Assembly: GCA_014529385.2 (NCBI GenBank)
Contig: CM043944.1
Coordinates: forward strand, 45,640,268 to 45,704,267
Source: Adiantum capillus-veneris
Taxonomy: Eukaryota > Streptophyta > Polypodiopsida > Polypodiales > Pteridaceae
Reading direction: 5' to 3'
Length of the DNA stretch: 64,000 nt
Shown here: positions 22,005 through 33,219 of the stretch, in pieces
How the letters are laid out: each line of letters starts with the position of its first letter
How positions within the stretch are numbered: position 1 is the stretch's first letter
The notes under the pieces: generated by a model
What the model was told of the DNA's origin: nothing
What the model saw: only the letters and a program-made list of their open reading frames with translations
The model's database searches: none
Made by a program: the position numbers and the translations under genes

Positions 22005-22762
22005 TTGGACTTGAGGTTTGCAAACCTATTGCCACTCCTAGTTTTAAAATCGAGTCCTCGTGATGCTGGTGATCCTACAGATGTCACTCTTTACCAAACT
22101 GTTGTTGGATGCCTCATTTATGTATGCCACACCAGGCCGGATATTCAGTTTGCAGTCTCACAGGTCAATAGATTTATGCATAGCCCAGGGTCTAAGCATT
22201 GGCACGCTGTCAAGAGGATTTTTTGCTACCTTAGTGGCACTTTACATCTTGGCTTGTTTTATCCCAAGGGGGGATCATTGCCGCCAGACTTACATGCTTT
22301 TTCGGACTCAGATTGGGCTGGTTGTTTTGACACGCGAGTGTCCACAAGTGGTTTTCGTTTCATGCTTGGTTGTTCTTGTATATCATGGTTGAGCAATAAG
22401 CAACCTACTATGGCCACTTCTAGTTGTGAGACTGAGTACATGGCAATCTTCACAACTACGGTTGAGTGTGTATGGCTCAGACACCTTATGGCTGATTTGG
22501 GTGTTGGATAGGACACTGCCAACACTATCTGAACTGACAGTCAAAGCGCATTGGAAGTTGCGAGGAACCCAGTTTTTCATGCTCGCATAAAGCACATTGA
22601 GGTGTATTACCACTATGTCGAGGAGAGGCTCTCGATAGGAGAGATCAGCTTCGCTTATGTGCCAACACAGGACAACCTTGCAGATCTTTTCACAAAGGCA
22701 TTGTCTCGTGAGATGTTTGAAGCTTTTTGCAAAGCTTTGGGCTTACTCCCCTTTGTGGACCG
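22005..22762 (+). pseudogene. pol: A2 RNase H region
   Basis: The frame changes at about 22040, where A1's segment for METGLKLSLH is scrambled, then follows A1 through HAFSDSDWAGCFDTRVSTSG and ATSSCETEYMAIF. A TAG at about 22509 and a TGA near 22530 break it. The final stop is changed from TGA to CGA, so the last frame runs on into the 3' LTR. Confidence 0.87.
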
Positions 22763-22838
22763 ATCATGTCCTCAGGGCATGGCACTTCCCTTTACTCATG
22801 TGCTAGCTCCCGTTCACCGCATCACTCCAGGGGGGATT

Positions 22839-23066
22839 TGTCACCATATACATGTGGTAGTGATGTGTGAGAACACACTAGGACCGCCGGGTCATTTTTT
22901 CTCTCTTTAGGAGGTTTTTCCCCCCGTGTATTGTATATACGTCCATCACTCTAGGGCTATCTATCTTTCCATTGCACACTAAGTAAAACACTCACATTTT
23001 GTGTGCCTTGAGCTTCATTCGTCTTCTCCAAGCTATGTGTATTTCTCTGCAACCCTAATTCTAACA
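22839..23066 (+). repeat. A2 3' LTR
   Basis: It begins TGTCACCATATACATG after the shared polypurine tract and ends AATTCTAACA, with scattered differences from the A2 5' LTR. It is therefore clearly older than the A1 pair. Confidence 0.9.
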
Positions 23067-23164
23067 TCACATTGCGAAGAATGGCCCTTACGTTGCTTAT
23101 CATCCCTTTGCACATAATGAGCTTCGCCATAATGAGAGCTAGTCATGGTCTTCCGACGCATCTC

Positions 23165-23710
23165 CTATGACAAAAGTGCACTAGTAACATCATTGTATTT
23201 TAGCATACCATTAGGAACAGAGTTACTCACAACTGTGAAAAAGATATCCCAAGAGGGTGGCAACGAACAAAGCAAAAAGATTTCTTTCATCTCATCATCA
23301 ATGGTCATCCGCTGTGCATGAATCTGGGCATTGATATGGTGGGCAACGCTAGCTGACTCCTTCATTAGAAGGTTGAAAAGTTTTTGCATCATGAAAACCT
23401 TATTACTAGATGTAACCTTTTCGTAAGCGTAGCATAATTTTTGCCATAAAGCATAAGCAATTTCGCATTCTAACACTGAAAAGTACACCGACTAACCAAG
23501 GTGCAGTCTAGTCCTACACGTGCATAGCTCATCAAGCTCCTCCCACTGAAACTGAGTCATGTGCATATCTTCAGTTCTAACCGGATAGGCAATAGGTAAC
23601 TTTTGCTTCTTTTGGACAAGCACATCATGCATTCGGTTCTTCGAAAGCCGAAAATTAGTGCCATCAAACTTCTTTATGTCATAAATGTCATGGTCTTTAT
23701 TAGTAGACAT
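23165..23710 (-). pseudogene. gag: element C gag
   Basis: From the ATG at 23710 the minus strand reads MSTNKDHDIYDIKKFDGTNF, a typical copia gag opening (K-F-x-G-x-N-F). After one in-frame TAG near 23492 it continues with LWQKLCYAYEKVTSSNKVFM, MKESASVAHHINAQ and FLLCSLPPSWDIFFTVV, all capsid-domain signatures. The part leading to the zinc knuckle is on the far side of A2. One stop codon in this stretch makes it a recent pseudogene. Confidence 0.86.
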
Positions 23711-24823
23711 GGTGACAAAACTACCAAAAGATTCTGGGAAAATTTTGGCAGAGTCTCCTTTGTATTTGGGACTATGTCAACCAAAATACGAGATAAAATG
23801 ACCAAGTATGTCACTCACAAAGCATAAAAGAGGGCATTGCCTCTCAAAACCACAGTATATAGAGACAAACTGAGGTGCATAAACTGTCAAACTGATCATA
23901 GACCGCCAACTCGGCATCAAAAGCACCTATACCAGTCTATACATGTCCTATGGCGAGGCCTCCTAAGGGATGCTCTAGCTACTTGTATCACCAAAGGTAT
24001 CTCCACCTTTGAGAATACCCGAGCTTAATGAAAACCGCATGCTATCGACCCTCAACAATGTAGGTTATACAACAAAACGTATAGCCAAGTCTCAGAAATG
24101 GCTATCATCCGAACCAAGTCTCAGAAATGGCTGGGACTGCCGTACTAGCCAAAAGATGGCTCCACAAAAGCGTACAATGGCCGTATCCACAAAGACAGAC
24201 AAGTCTATTCATGACACTCAAACAGGCGCCAAAAGCATGTGCATGCAAAGAAATATCCTTGCGGGGAGTCAAACTGCTCTCAAAAGAGCTCAACCACTGT
24301 CAAAAGTGCCAACATATGCATGTACGAATAAAAATTTGCTCCCACTCGAACCAGAATATCGCAAGCATTGAAACATGTAGATTGTGATTCGATGCCGATG
24401 CCGATGCCGTTGTTGAAGCCGAAGCCGAAGCCGAAATTGAGACCGAGAAGCACAGAGGAAGCTAACCAAGCCGCTCTATGTACCTGTATCTATACTTGTA
24501 GTCGAAGAAGACAATGCCGTCAAACTCCCACTCTATGTGTGTGTATGAGGCCACTTCAAAAGAGGCTACACACTTTCGAATGAACCATGGGCTCTCGTAG
24601 ATGGAAGAGACTGCAACAATGGTACTTGTAATGGCTATGGAAGCTCTACAACACAAACTACCAAAAGAGAGCTAAAAAATGCAGCTCCTAAACCGTAGCT
24701 CAGAGGAGGTTTCTGATGGCATGAATGGTTTCAGAATGCTGAATTTGTTGATGCCAAAGTTGAAACCCTGTTTGCACTCTTAAAAGTACGCGTGCGCACG
24801 AAATCGATTTCGAGAATGAAACA
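23711..24823 (-). other. element C untranslated leader
   Basis: About 1.1 kb lies between the PBS and the gag start. I see no coding sequence, but there is a short GATGCC and GAAGCC simple repeat at about 24390-24440. Long leaders occur in both C and B. Confidence 0.55.
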
Positions 24824-24835
24824 GCTCTGATACCA
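24824..24835 (-). other. element C primer-binding site
   Basis: GCTCTGATACCA on the plus strand is the exact complement of the Met-tRNA PBS. It sits two bases from the LTR end and fixes C's orientation. Confidence 0.9.
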
Positions 24836-24837
24836 AA

Positions 24838-25095
24838 TGAGGGAGAGGAGCCGGGAGCACAGTGGAAGAGGAAGATGAATACGCACACACATACCACCAT
24901 AGCCACACACACACAGGTTGGAGGGGGATAGCCGACACACAGTGTGTGCCCCCTTTCTTTCTTTTCTATCTTATGCACTTAGGCACAATACACACTCTAC
25001 TTTGTGTTAGTGGCTCACACAAGTGTATAGATGTACACTTAGGGTTAGTGGCAGTTAGCAATGGGCAGTCGGCCACATGGCAATTAAACCTAACA
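24838..25095 (-). repeat. element C 5' LTR (258 bp)
   Basis: Plus-strand ends are TGAGGGAG and CCTAACA, so the minus strand runs TGTTAGG...CTCCCTCA. The inner end is fixed by the adjacent PBS. The outer end abuts leader sequence of A3 directly. Confidence 0.8.
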
Positions 25096-25312
25096 CCTTA
25101 GATTTTCCATTCGGGTTCATTTCGACATCCGTTTCCACTACAAGCAGTACTACGCATGCAATTTTGTCATTTTGTGCAGAATTTTTGTCATTGTCATTTT
25201 TTGCATAATAGGTCCTTACATTCTCCTACGAGTTGTGCTAAATAGCATGTGTTGGTATTGCTTTGTTTCTTCTCTTTTCGGGTAGTTTTTACGTCAGGTG
25301 AAGGCATTCACC

Positions 25313-26200
25313 ATGTCTGACAACAACACATATGTGTTCAAGCTGTTTGTTGCTGAGAATAAATTGGATGGGAACAATCACCCAATGTGGGCTTAGATGA
25401 TGCAACATGTTCTTATGTCAAAGGGCATTTGGAATGTTGTGTAGGGCATTGATGTACGTCTTGGTTCTGAGGATGCAGACAATGTTGCAGGTTTTGGTGG
25501 CAGGGTTGTACTACGAGAGTTGTTTTGCCTACGAATGAGCAAGCTCGTTGGGACGTTAGAGATGCGCAGGCTCATGCATTATGAATGAAGCGCACTATTA
25601 CTCCTCACGTTTGTTCAACTAAATGTGTAAAACAGGCTTAGGAGATTCTCACTGGTCTTTATGCAAGTCGCAATGAGGCTAAAATTGTGTTGTTGCATAA
25701 AGAGTTGGAGTCGAGGATTATGCACGAGGAAGATGAAATGGACACTTTCCTTGTTGGTATCAAGGATATTAATGAGCAACTTATTTTTGCAAGCAGTCAT
25801 TTCTTACAGTTCCCTTGTGCATACTGTTCTTGATGCTTTGCTAGATTCTTACCAGAATTTTGCTAGTACTTGGAGACTTATGACCCAAGGAAATCCAGAA
25901 GTTGTCAAGTTTGATGCATTATGCACATTGTTGTTGCAAGAGTCACTTTCAAAAAAAAAACAAAGGGCTAAAAGGTATGCAGTTGAACATGCCTTCATTG
26001 TTGCTTAGAGGAAAAATTGTAACAACAATATAGCCACTTCTCATGGTTCTTTGGTGAGTGGCAAATCACCCCTCGTTTGAGAATTATTGTGAAAAGGGTT
26101 AATAGAAGATGCGTTTCCATTATTATAAATCGAATGATCACTTGATCAAGCAGTGTCCAAAATTGAAGGCAAAAGAGGCTAAGAAGAGAGAGGTTGTTCC
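25313..26200 (+). pseudogene. gag: A3 gag and zinc-knuckle region
   Basis: It starts MSDNNTYVFKLF like the other A copies. In-frame stops appear at about 25396 and 25441, and there are deletions against A1 between 25490 and 25620. The stretch 25661-26008 follows A1's second half of gag. The knuckle near 26110-26160 has Phe in place of the first Cys and Tyr in place of the second; its His and last Cys remain. Confidence 0.83.
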
Positions 26201-27480
26201 ACTACAAGTGCAGGAATTGTAGAGTCTTCAGTGAAGGAGATTTTAATGTTGATGTAGATGCAGAATGGGCTTTTAGTGCAAAGTGTACTTATGATCCTTC
26301 TGTTCATGATGCATGTATATCAGCTGCTGCTGCAGCAGATGCTCATGTGTGGTACTTTGACAGTGGTGCTACAAAGCACATTACCTCTCATCATAACTTG
26401 TTTTCCTCTCTCAAGGATATACCTCATGGGAATTCACACACTTGTGCCAACAATGCCTCTTATCTTGTCAAGGGAGTTGAAAAGGTTTTGCTGATTGCTG
26501 TGAATGGAAGTTCTTTCACACTTGTTGATGCACTTTATGTACCTGGGTCAAAAGAACCTTTTGTCTGTATTTGCACTTGCTAGACTTGGCCTTGTTGTCA
26601 AAGTTGTGGATGACAGATGTACAATTCATGATCTCAGATTTGGTGATGAAATTGTTGCATGTGGCATTTTATGATGTGGGTTGTATTGTATGATAAGTGT
26701 GGGCAAAATTTTGCAAATGCAATTGTGGATTCAAAGGCTGTTTCAAATGCAAAACTTTGGCATACACGTTTTGGGCATCTGAATTTTTCTAATTTGTTGT
26801 GTCTTCAAAAATATGATATGATGATTACTCCAAGCATGCATGGGTTATCCGCTTAAATCTAAGTCCAAAGTGTTTATGTGCTTCAAGAAATTTTTGGATA
26901 TGACAAAAAATGTCTTAAAATGTACTATGAGCACCCTCTGTTCAAATCGAGGGAGTATATGTCTCATGAGTTTAATGCATTTCTGGCTAGTCGTGGGATA
27001 AAACACCAATGTACAATGTCATATACACCTTAGGAAAATGGTGTTGTTGAAAGGAAAAACAGGTCACTTACAAAGATGGCACGATGTATGGTAAAGAGTC
27101 CAGCTTTACCACATGCGTTTTGGCTTGAGGCTATCATGTGTGCTACTTATGTACTTGAGGCTATCATGTGTGCTACTTATGTACTTAAAAAGTGTCATAC
27201 GAAAGCTTTGAAGTCTATGACTCCATATGAAACATGGCATGATAGAAAGCCATCTATTCATCACATGCACGTTTTTGGTTGTTTGGCTTATGCTTTGGTG
27301 CCGCAAACGCAACGCAAAAAATGGATGATAAAACTGTCAAATGCATTTTTGTTGGTTATAATACTGGAAGCAAAGGCTATAGCTTATACCATCCATAAAC
27401 AAAGCGTGTCTTGGTTTCACATGATGTTGTGTTTGTGGAAGATTCTGTTCAGCCTTTGATGTCATGTACTAAAGAAAATA
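26201..27480 (+). pseudogene. pol: A3 protease and integrase
   Basis: Protease DSGATKHITSH is kept at about 26357-26389. The integrase zinc region is partly deleted at about 26825-26835, where LQKYDM joins the segment for DDYSKHAWV and so loses the Cys pair and first catalytic Asp. The later PYTP motif is followed by a TAG. A 30-bp tandem duplication lies at 27124-27183. Confidence 0.83.
27124..27183 (+). repeat. 30-bp tandem duplication in A3 integrase
   Basis: CTTGAGGCTATCATGTGTGC plus ten more bases occurs twice head to tail, once in A1. It adds ten residues in frame. Confidence 0.93.
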
Positions 27481-27762
27481 AGTAAGCTCACATGACATTA
27501 ATGACAGTTTGTTGCCTCTTTTCAGTGGTGGAAGTTCGAATGCGAATTCAAATGAGGCAAATATATTGTAGCCTATGGGAGTTTTAAAAAACGCTACGAA
27601 TTAGCCCATTATTGATGCATATGTATATGATATACTTGTTGTGAAAAGGGATGAGAATGAGCAGCCTAGACTTATGCCAAAATGGTTGGGGCATACTTTG
27701 TGTGACTGTAAGTTGGATGCACCTTTGTCTAGTCATACTCGTTCAGGTTCTTGCCATGCATC

Positions 27763-27836
27763 TTATGCATTAGATTGTTATGCGTTGATTGTTTCTAGAT
27801 TATGCATTAGATTGTTATGCGTTGATTGTTTCTAGC
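27763..27836 (+). repeat. 37-bp tandem duplication in A3
   Basis: The unit starting TTATGCATTAGATTGTTATG occurs twice, once in A1 and A2. It lies in the integrase-RT linker and shifts the frame. Confidence 0.9.
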
Positions 27837-29037
27837 ACATAATTCAAAAAATCATATGGTTGCCATGCAATTAGAATATGATGCACTTTTAGAAAATCAC
27901 CCATGGACTTGATGTGATTTTTCTCTTGGAAAAAAGGCCATTGGTACGAAGTGGGTTTACAGGTTGAAATGCAAGCCGGATGGTGAGATTAATCGCTATA
28001 GGGCTCGACTTGTTGCAAAAGGCTATGCAAAACAGAAAGGCATAGATTATGAAGAGACTTTTGCTCCCACTTGTTGTATGACTACTGTGCATTTCTATGT
28101 GCATTGGTAGCTCATTTTGTTTGGGATGTACATCAATCAAACATTGTCATTTCTTTTTAGAACGGTGACATATTTGAGAAAGTTTATGTAAAGTAGCCTT
28201 GTAATTTTGTCAAGAAAGGATAAGAGGATAAAGTGTGCAAATGTAAGAAAGCTTTTGTATGGGTTGAAGCAGTCTCCTTGTGCTTGGTATGAGAAAGCTG
28301 ACACTCATTTGGTCAAACAAGGCTTTGGTAACAGTCCAACAAAAAGCACTTTGTATGTAAAGAGTGAGAGTAAAATACTTCTCATTGTTGTTCTATATGT
28401 GAATGATTTGTTGATCACTGGTCCGAATATGGCACATATTGCTGAATTTAAGGCCAATTTGAATGCTACTTTCAAGATGAAAGATTTGGGAATGTTGCAT
28501 CATTACTTGGGCAAACAATTTAAGCACTGTGATGGTGGTATTGCCTTGTGTCAAACACGTTGCATAGAGACATTGCTATGTAAGTTTGGACTTGAGGACT
28601 GCAAGCCTTTTCCCACTCCTATGGAAACATGTTTGAAGTTGAGTCTTCATGATGCTAGTGATCCTGTCGATGTCACTCTTTACCAAACTACTGTTGGATG
28701 CCTTATTTATGTATGCAACACGAGGCCGGATATTCAGTTTGTGGTCTCACAGGTGAGCATATTTATGCATAGCCAAGGGTTTAAGCATTGGCAGGGTGTC
28801 AAGCAGACCTTTTGCTACTTGAGTGTCACTTTACATCTTGGGTGTTTTATCCCAAGGGGAGATCATTGCTGTCAGATTTACATGCTTTTTCCGACTCAAA
28901 TTGGGCTAGTTGTTATGACACGCGAGTGTCCACAAGTGGTTTTTGTTTCATGCTCAACAATTCACACATATCATGGCTGAGCAAGAAGCAACCTACTGTG
29001 GCCACTTCCAGTTGTGAGACTGAGTACAGGGCATTCC
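27837..29037 (+). pseudogene. pol: A3 reverse transcriptase and partial RNase H
   Basis: The early RT is broken by stops (for example near 28109 and 28159). From 28207 a 257-residue open frame covers LLYGLKQSPCAWYEKADTHL to RNase H. The catalytic motif is YVND, with Asp to Asn at a metal-binding position. RNase H stops at ETEYRA, where the remnant meets gypsy G's LTR. Confidence 0.87.
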
Positions 29038-29132
29038 ATAGCCAAGAGTGTTGGTGTAGCCAACCTACTGTGGCCACTTCCAGTTGTGAGACTGAGTACA
29101 GGGCATTCCATAGCCAAGAGTGTTGGTGTAGG
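28989..29132 (+). repeat. 72-bp tandem duplication across the A3/G junction
   Basis: The unit begins CAACCTACTGTGGCCACTTC in A3 RNase H and ends in G LTR sequence (CCAAGAGTGTTGGTGTAG). Because it spans the junction, the duplication happened after the two were joined. Confidence 0.93.
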
Positions 29133-29367
29133 CTTTCACTCTCACAAGCGTGGAGAAGGAGGTGGTGTTCCTCAACTTTCACCAAGTGAGAATGGTGTAC
29201 CAAATGAGTGTGTGTGATGGTGTATATCCCCCTAGCACCCCCCTTCCTTGCTTTGGGAAAAATTTCTACATGTTGCAAGCTCATTGGACCCCTCTCCCCC
29301 TAGCCAATCACATGCAGCATGTAGTCAAGCACATGGTAGTCTTTTGACAAGTGTCCTCCTTACCCCT

Positions 29368-29422
<55 letters not shown>

Positions 29423-30086
29423 AAAATATCTAGATATTTGTTGGATGGAAGTAGAAGCTCATTGGACCCCTCTTTAGCCCAACCAATAACATTCAAGCAC
29501 ACCATGTGGTTAAGCTTAGTGAGAGTCTGACATGTGTCCCATGTGCTCTTTTAGAATTCCCCTAACTTTGATATTTTTATGCATAGGAAGTTTCTTAAGC
29601 AACTTCCTCATTAAGTGTGTAGGTTCTCTTTTTGACTCAAGCATCTTACCCCCCATGCATAGGAAGATTCTCAAGCAACTTTCTCGTTAAATGTGACAAG
29701 TACCTCAAGTACCTTAGTCATCAAGCATAACAAGCACCTTAGGTGGAGTTTCAACCTCAAGCACAGCCCTAGCTTGCTTACGTTTAAGTCGGGTTCCCAC
29801 CTCAAGATCAGCCCTAGCTTGCTTAAGGTCAAAGGACTTTTAACACTAAGTATTGGAGGTCTTTAATGAAGCTAACCCTAAGGTATTTTAAACTTCATTA
29901 GTTAACCTTGCTCTTTGACATACCATATCTCATTTGGGCCCCTTTACCATTGGCCCCGTGTTGAGATAGATCCATAAGCACATATCTATATTCCAACCCT
30001 TGTTACCGTTTATTATCCCACATTAAATGATTAGTTTAATATGAGAAAATCATTTGGGTTGGTTAGATATTAGATATTTTATGACA
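29038..30086 (-). repeat. G 3' LTR, truncated
   Basis: It matches 35820-36849 of the other LTR and ends ATTTTATGACA at the polypurine tract. The first roughly 590 bp of the partner (35232-35820) are absent. It contains a GA tract (29369-29418) much longer than the partner's. Confidence 0.9.
29369..29418. repeat. (AG)n microsatellite in the G 3' LTR
   Basis: About 25 AG units; the matching site in the other LTR (36085-36101) has about eight. Confidence 0.95.
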
Positions 30087-30100
30087 TTACCTCTCTCTTG
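30087..30100 (-). other. G polypurine tract
   Basis: The minus strand reads CAAGAGAGAGGTAA, directly before TGTCATAAAA, which starts the LTR. Confidence 0.8.
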
Positions 30101-30576
30101 AAATCATAGTCGTCTTCGACTATGAGGTGGAGAAGATAAAGCCTAGTCATTAGTCCATGTTACTTAGCGGGTAGAGGATCCCTTTTTACCCTTCGACATC
30201 ATTCCAAGATGGATGACTAATCCATTTGGTGCTTGGGAGACGTAGCTGCCGCAAGCATGTCTGCTCTTTAGTCCATATCATACTTCCAAAGTAGAGTGAC
30301 AAGTTCTACTTGGTGTTTGAGAGACATCGTCACCACAAACATGATTTTAAGCATGCATACTTCTTAAATTTGTGCACAATAAAAACAGAACTAGTTTTAT
30401 AAGACAAAAACATTTTTCATTTAAAATGCATTTTTATATGCTTACTCTAGTGCAACTTTGTAAGCATTGACAAGGTTCATATTATCCTTAAGCTAAGTTC
30501 CTTGCATCCATTTAGCATCTTTAAAAGGATAAATTAATAAGATATTGTCAGATAATCTTAATACTTTGTCTTCATG

Positions 30577-31740
30577 TCATAGGATGGACTCCGGTTGAAG
30601 TACTTCTTCTTGATCTTTGATTTTTGGAGGGTCTGCAACTATTGCTTCTTTTGATGGTGCTCCTTTGTAAGGCTTATGTAGGTTCTCATGGAAAACATTG
30701 TGCATGAGCCAATGGTTGGGCAACTTCAATTGATAAGACATCTCATTGACTGGCTTAAGAATTTTAAGGACCATAGTATCTTTTTGCTAGTTTAGCATCA
30801 TACTCTTGGTGGTCCGTAGAAATCTTGTCCGTAGTATGCCTCAGATGAGCCTGAGGAACTTTAGCAAGACCCAATCATTTTCCTTAATGGCTAAGGCTCT
30901 TCTGTGCTTATTAGCAGCAACCCTTTTTGCCTTTCCTGTGAGATGGATATAACCTCTTTAATCTTTGGAAAAGATTCTTGTAGGTCTCGGCTATATTCAT
31001 CAGTAGCGAAGATCTTCTCATGTACTTTAAGTAGTAAGGGACTTTTGGATCTTCCTTCTTTAACCTCAAACGGTACCTTCCCCATAGAAGTATGTACAAT
31101 ATCATTGTACGCATACTCTATAAGAGGTAGGTACTTCTATCATTGAGAACATTGATCTACTTCCATGACATAAGCTTTTAGTAGATCAAGAATCATTAGA
31201 TTAATTATTTCACTTTGGTCATCCGTTTGTGGATGATAGGCCGAAAGAGAAATTTAATCTACTTTCTAGATTCTCAAAGAGACCCTTCTAGAACTTACTG
31301 GTCATTCTAAGATCTTTGTCCGACACTATGGGTGTTGGAAATCCATGATGTTTGAAAATTTGAGATTTGAAGAGGGTTGCCATTTGATGTGCCTTAATAG
31401 TCTCTTTGACAGGCATAGAGTGTGTTTTCTTGTTAAGCCTGTCAATCCAAGTTGCTTCCCTTGATCAAATTTCAACTTTTGGTATACCACGCATTGCAGA
31501 ACATACTCTTGTATGTTTACTTTCCATGGTAGACCAACAGAAATACATTTCTACTCCTTGAAGAGTAGATTATAGATTCTCTCTTTGCCCCGCATAAGGA
31601 GAAGTATGGGATTCATACATGACTTTCTTATTGTATGGGTAACACATAGCCTATTGCCGTTTGGAAGATAACCATCCTTCAAGGTGAATGGTTCTTTTTT
31701 TTTCTCTAATGTAAAGCCTCTAATTACATACTTAAAGTCT
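30577..31740 (-). pseudogene. pol: G integrase, degenerate
   Basis: The C-terminal part reads KPVNEMSYQLKLPNHWLMHN then VFHENLHKPYKG, the conserved end of gypsy integrase before a chromodomain or tail. Upstream, MGKVPFEVKEGRSKSPLLLK is a degraded P-F-E-V segment, and the core near 31150-31500 holds only scattered integrase text. I could not find an intact D-D-E triad. Confidence 0.8.
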
Positions 31741-33000
31741 CAATCGGTAGCATACTTATCTATAAAAGATAGATCATTGTGAGTTGCTATAGACACCACA
31801 TTTATCCTTGGTCGTTGTGAAAGTGCATCGACCACTTGATTGTGCTTGCCAACAATATGAGCAATATGACGTTTAAATTGCAAAAGAAAATTTGCCCACC
31901 TCGTTTGTTTGTCGGAGAGCTTGGTTTGCGTCATGAAGTTCTTTAGGCTTTATGATCCATTCGTAGGATGAATGGAGTCCCCAAGAGATAGTGTTTCCAC
32001 GTGTTTAGGGCATATAGAATAGCTACTAGCTCTTTTTCGTATTTGCCTAATACACACGTATCGAAGTTGAGTCTTTGACTCTCATATGCGATGGCATGCC
32101 CTTCTTGAAGCAAAATAGCTCCAAGGCAATTACCACAAGCATCACATTGGACCTCAAATGGCTTTGAGAGATCTAGTAGTGTGAGCACACGTTGAGAGAT
32201 AAGATTCTCCTTAAGCTTCTTCAAAAGCTTCTTGCACTTTTGCAGTCCATGAATACTTAACGTTCTTTTTTGTTAAGTCATGTAATGGGCTTGCTATTAG
32301 CAAGATTTTTTTAAAAATGAAGCATCTATAGTATACACACATACCTATGAAGCTTCATACCTCCTGTAGATTCCGTGGATTAAGCCATCCTTCTTATTAT
32401 CTCTAACTTTGTTGGATCCATACGGGTGCCATCTTTAGAGATAATGTGATCTAAATATTGAATCTCTTGTACCAAAAATTCACTTTTCTTTAGATTTATG
32501 AAAAGCTTATTCTCTCTCGCAACTTGAAAGATTACCTGGAGGTGTCGCTTGTACTCCTCAAGAGCATTTGAATGGCCTGAAGATTTTTGTCCATCATGAG
32601 TTTGAATGGGTCTGGAGCATTTGTCATGCCAAAACTTGTAAAGTATTAAATAGATCTTCTACCCGCGGCACGGGAAATCTATTTTTGATAGTAATCTTAT
32701 TTAGTGCACTATAATTGACACACATGTAATATGTGTCATCTTTCTTTTGCACTAAAAGCAATGGTTAACAAAATGGAGAGGAGTTAGACCTCACCATCCC
32801 TTTTTTTCACCATTCATGCACTTGCCTCATGATCTCCTCTTGTTGAGCTTGTGAAACTCAATAAGGAGGCTTGTTAGGCTGTGAGCTTCTTGGTAGGAGT
32901 TCAATTGCATGGTCATTATCCCTCATTTTAGAGATAGCTCACTAGGGATTTCGTCAATGAAAACATCTTGGAATCCATTTAGGAAATTAGACAACTCTAA
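31740..33000 (-). pseudogene. pol: G reverse transcriptase and RNase H, catalytic motif lost
   Basis: Minus-strand RT text includes CVNYSALNKITIKNRFPVPR and FGMTNAPDPFKLMMDKNLQA. It then jumps to EEYKRHLQVIFQVARENKLF, so the block that should hold Y/F-x-DD is deleted near 32570. Thumb text and LHDLTKKNVKYSW follow. RNase H shows PFEVQCDACGNCLGAILLQE, AIAYESQRL, ELVAILYALNTWKHYLLG, then LLQFKRHIAHIVGKHNQVVD. Several frame changes separate these pieces. Confidence 0.86.
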
Positions 33001-33219
33001 TTTCTCTTGATTCCCTTTATTGCAGGGATATGGTGTGCCCCAACTCATTAGCATCTATGTACATGCTCTTTTCCATGTAGGTGAAGTAGATTCTCCTTTC
33101 AAAGAACTTCATGTTGGAAGCCATGCGGTTAAACCGTGGTGCCCCAACGATAACATTCTCATGTTTAAGAGGGGAGATGAAAAAATCCTTTTTGTCCACA
33201 TAGCTTTAGACATGAAGCC

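Larger units (their letters stand above)
19561..23066 (+). mobile_element. copia A2, internally deleted family A copy nested in C
   Basis: Both LTRs (19561-19790 and 22839-23066) and both gag and RT/RNase H ends match A1, but about 1.63 kb is missing near 20876. That region carries the zinc knuckle, protease and all of integrase. Several CAG-to-TAG and similar changes add stops. It lies opposite to C and splits C's gag from its zinc knuckle, so it is younger than C. The flanks are TTTAT and TCACA, so no clear target duplication remains. Confidence 0.93.
17380..25095 (-). mobile_element. Ty1/copia retrotransposon C, 3'-truncated and interrupted by A2
   Basis: Reading on the minus strand gives a 258-bp LTR (25095-24838), Met-tRNA PBS, a roughly 1.1-kb leader, gag, zinc knuckle, protease, integrase and the start of RT. 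RT ends at about 17380 against the B leader, so the rest of RT, RNase H and the 3' LTR are missing. Copia A2 sits inside, between gag and the zinc knuckle. Many stops show that the element is inactive. Confidence 0.9.

Noticed and set aside
19556-23071. Target duplication for A2
   Set aside because: TTTAT on the left and TCACA on the right do not match, so no duplication can be claimed.
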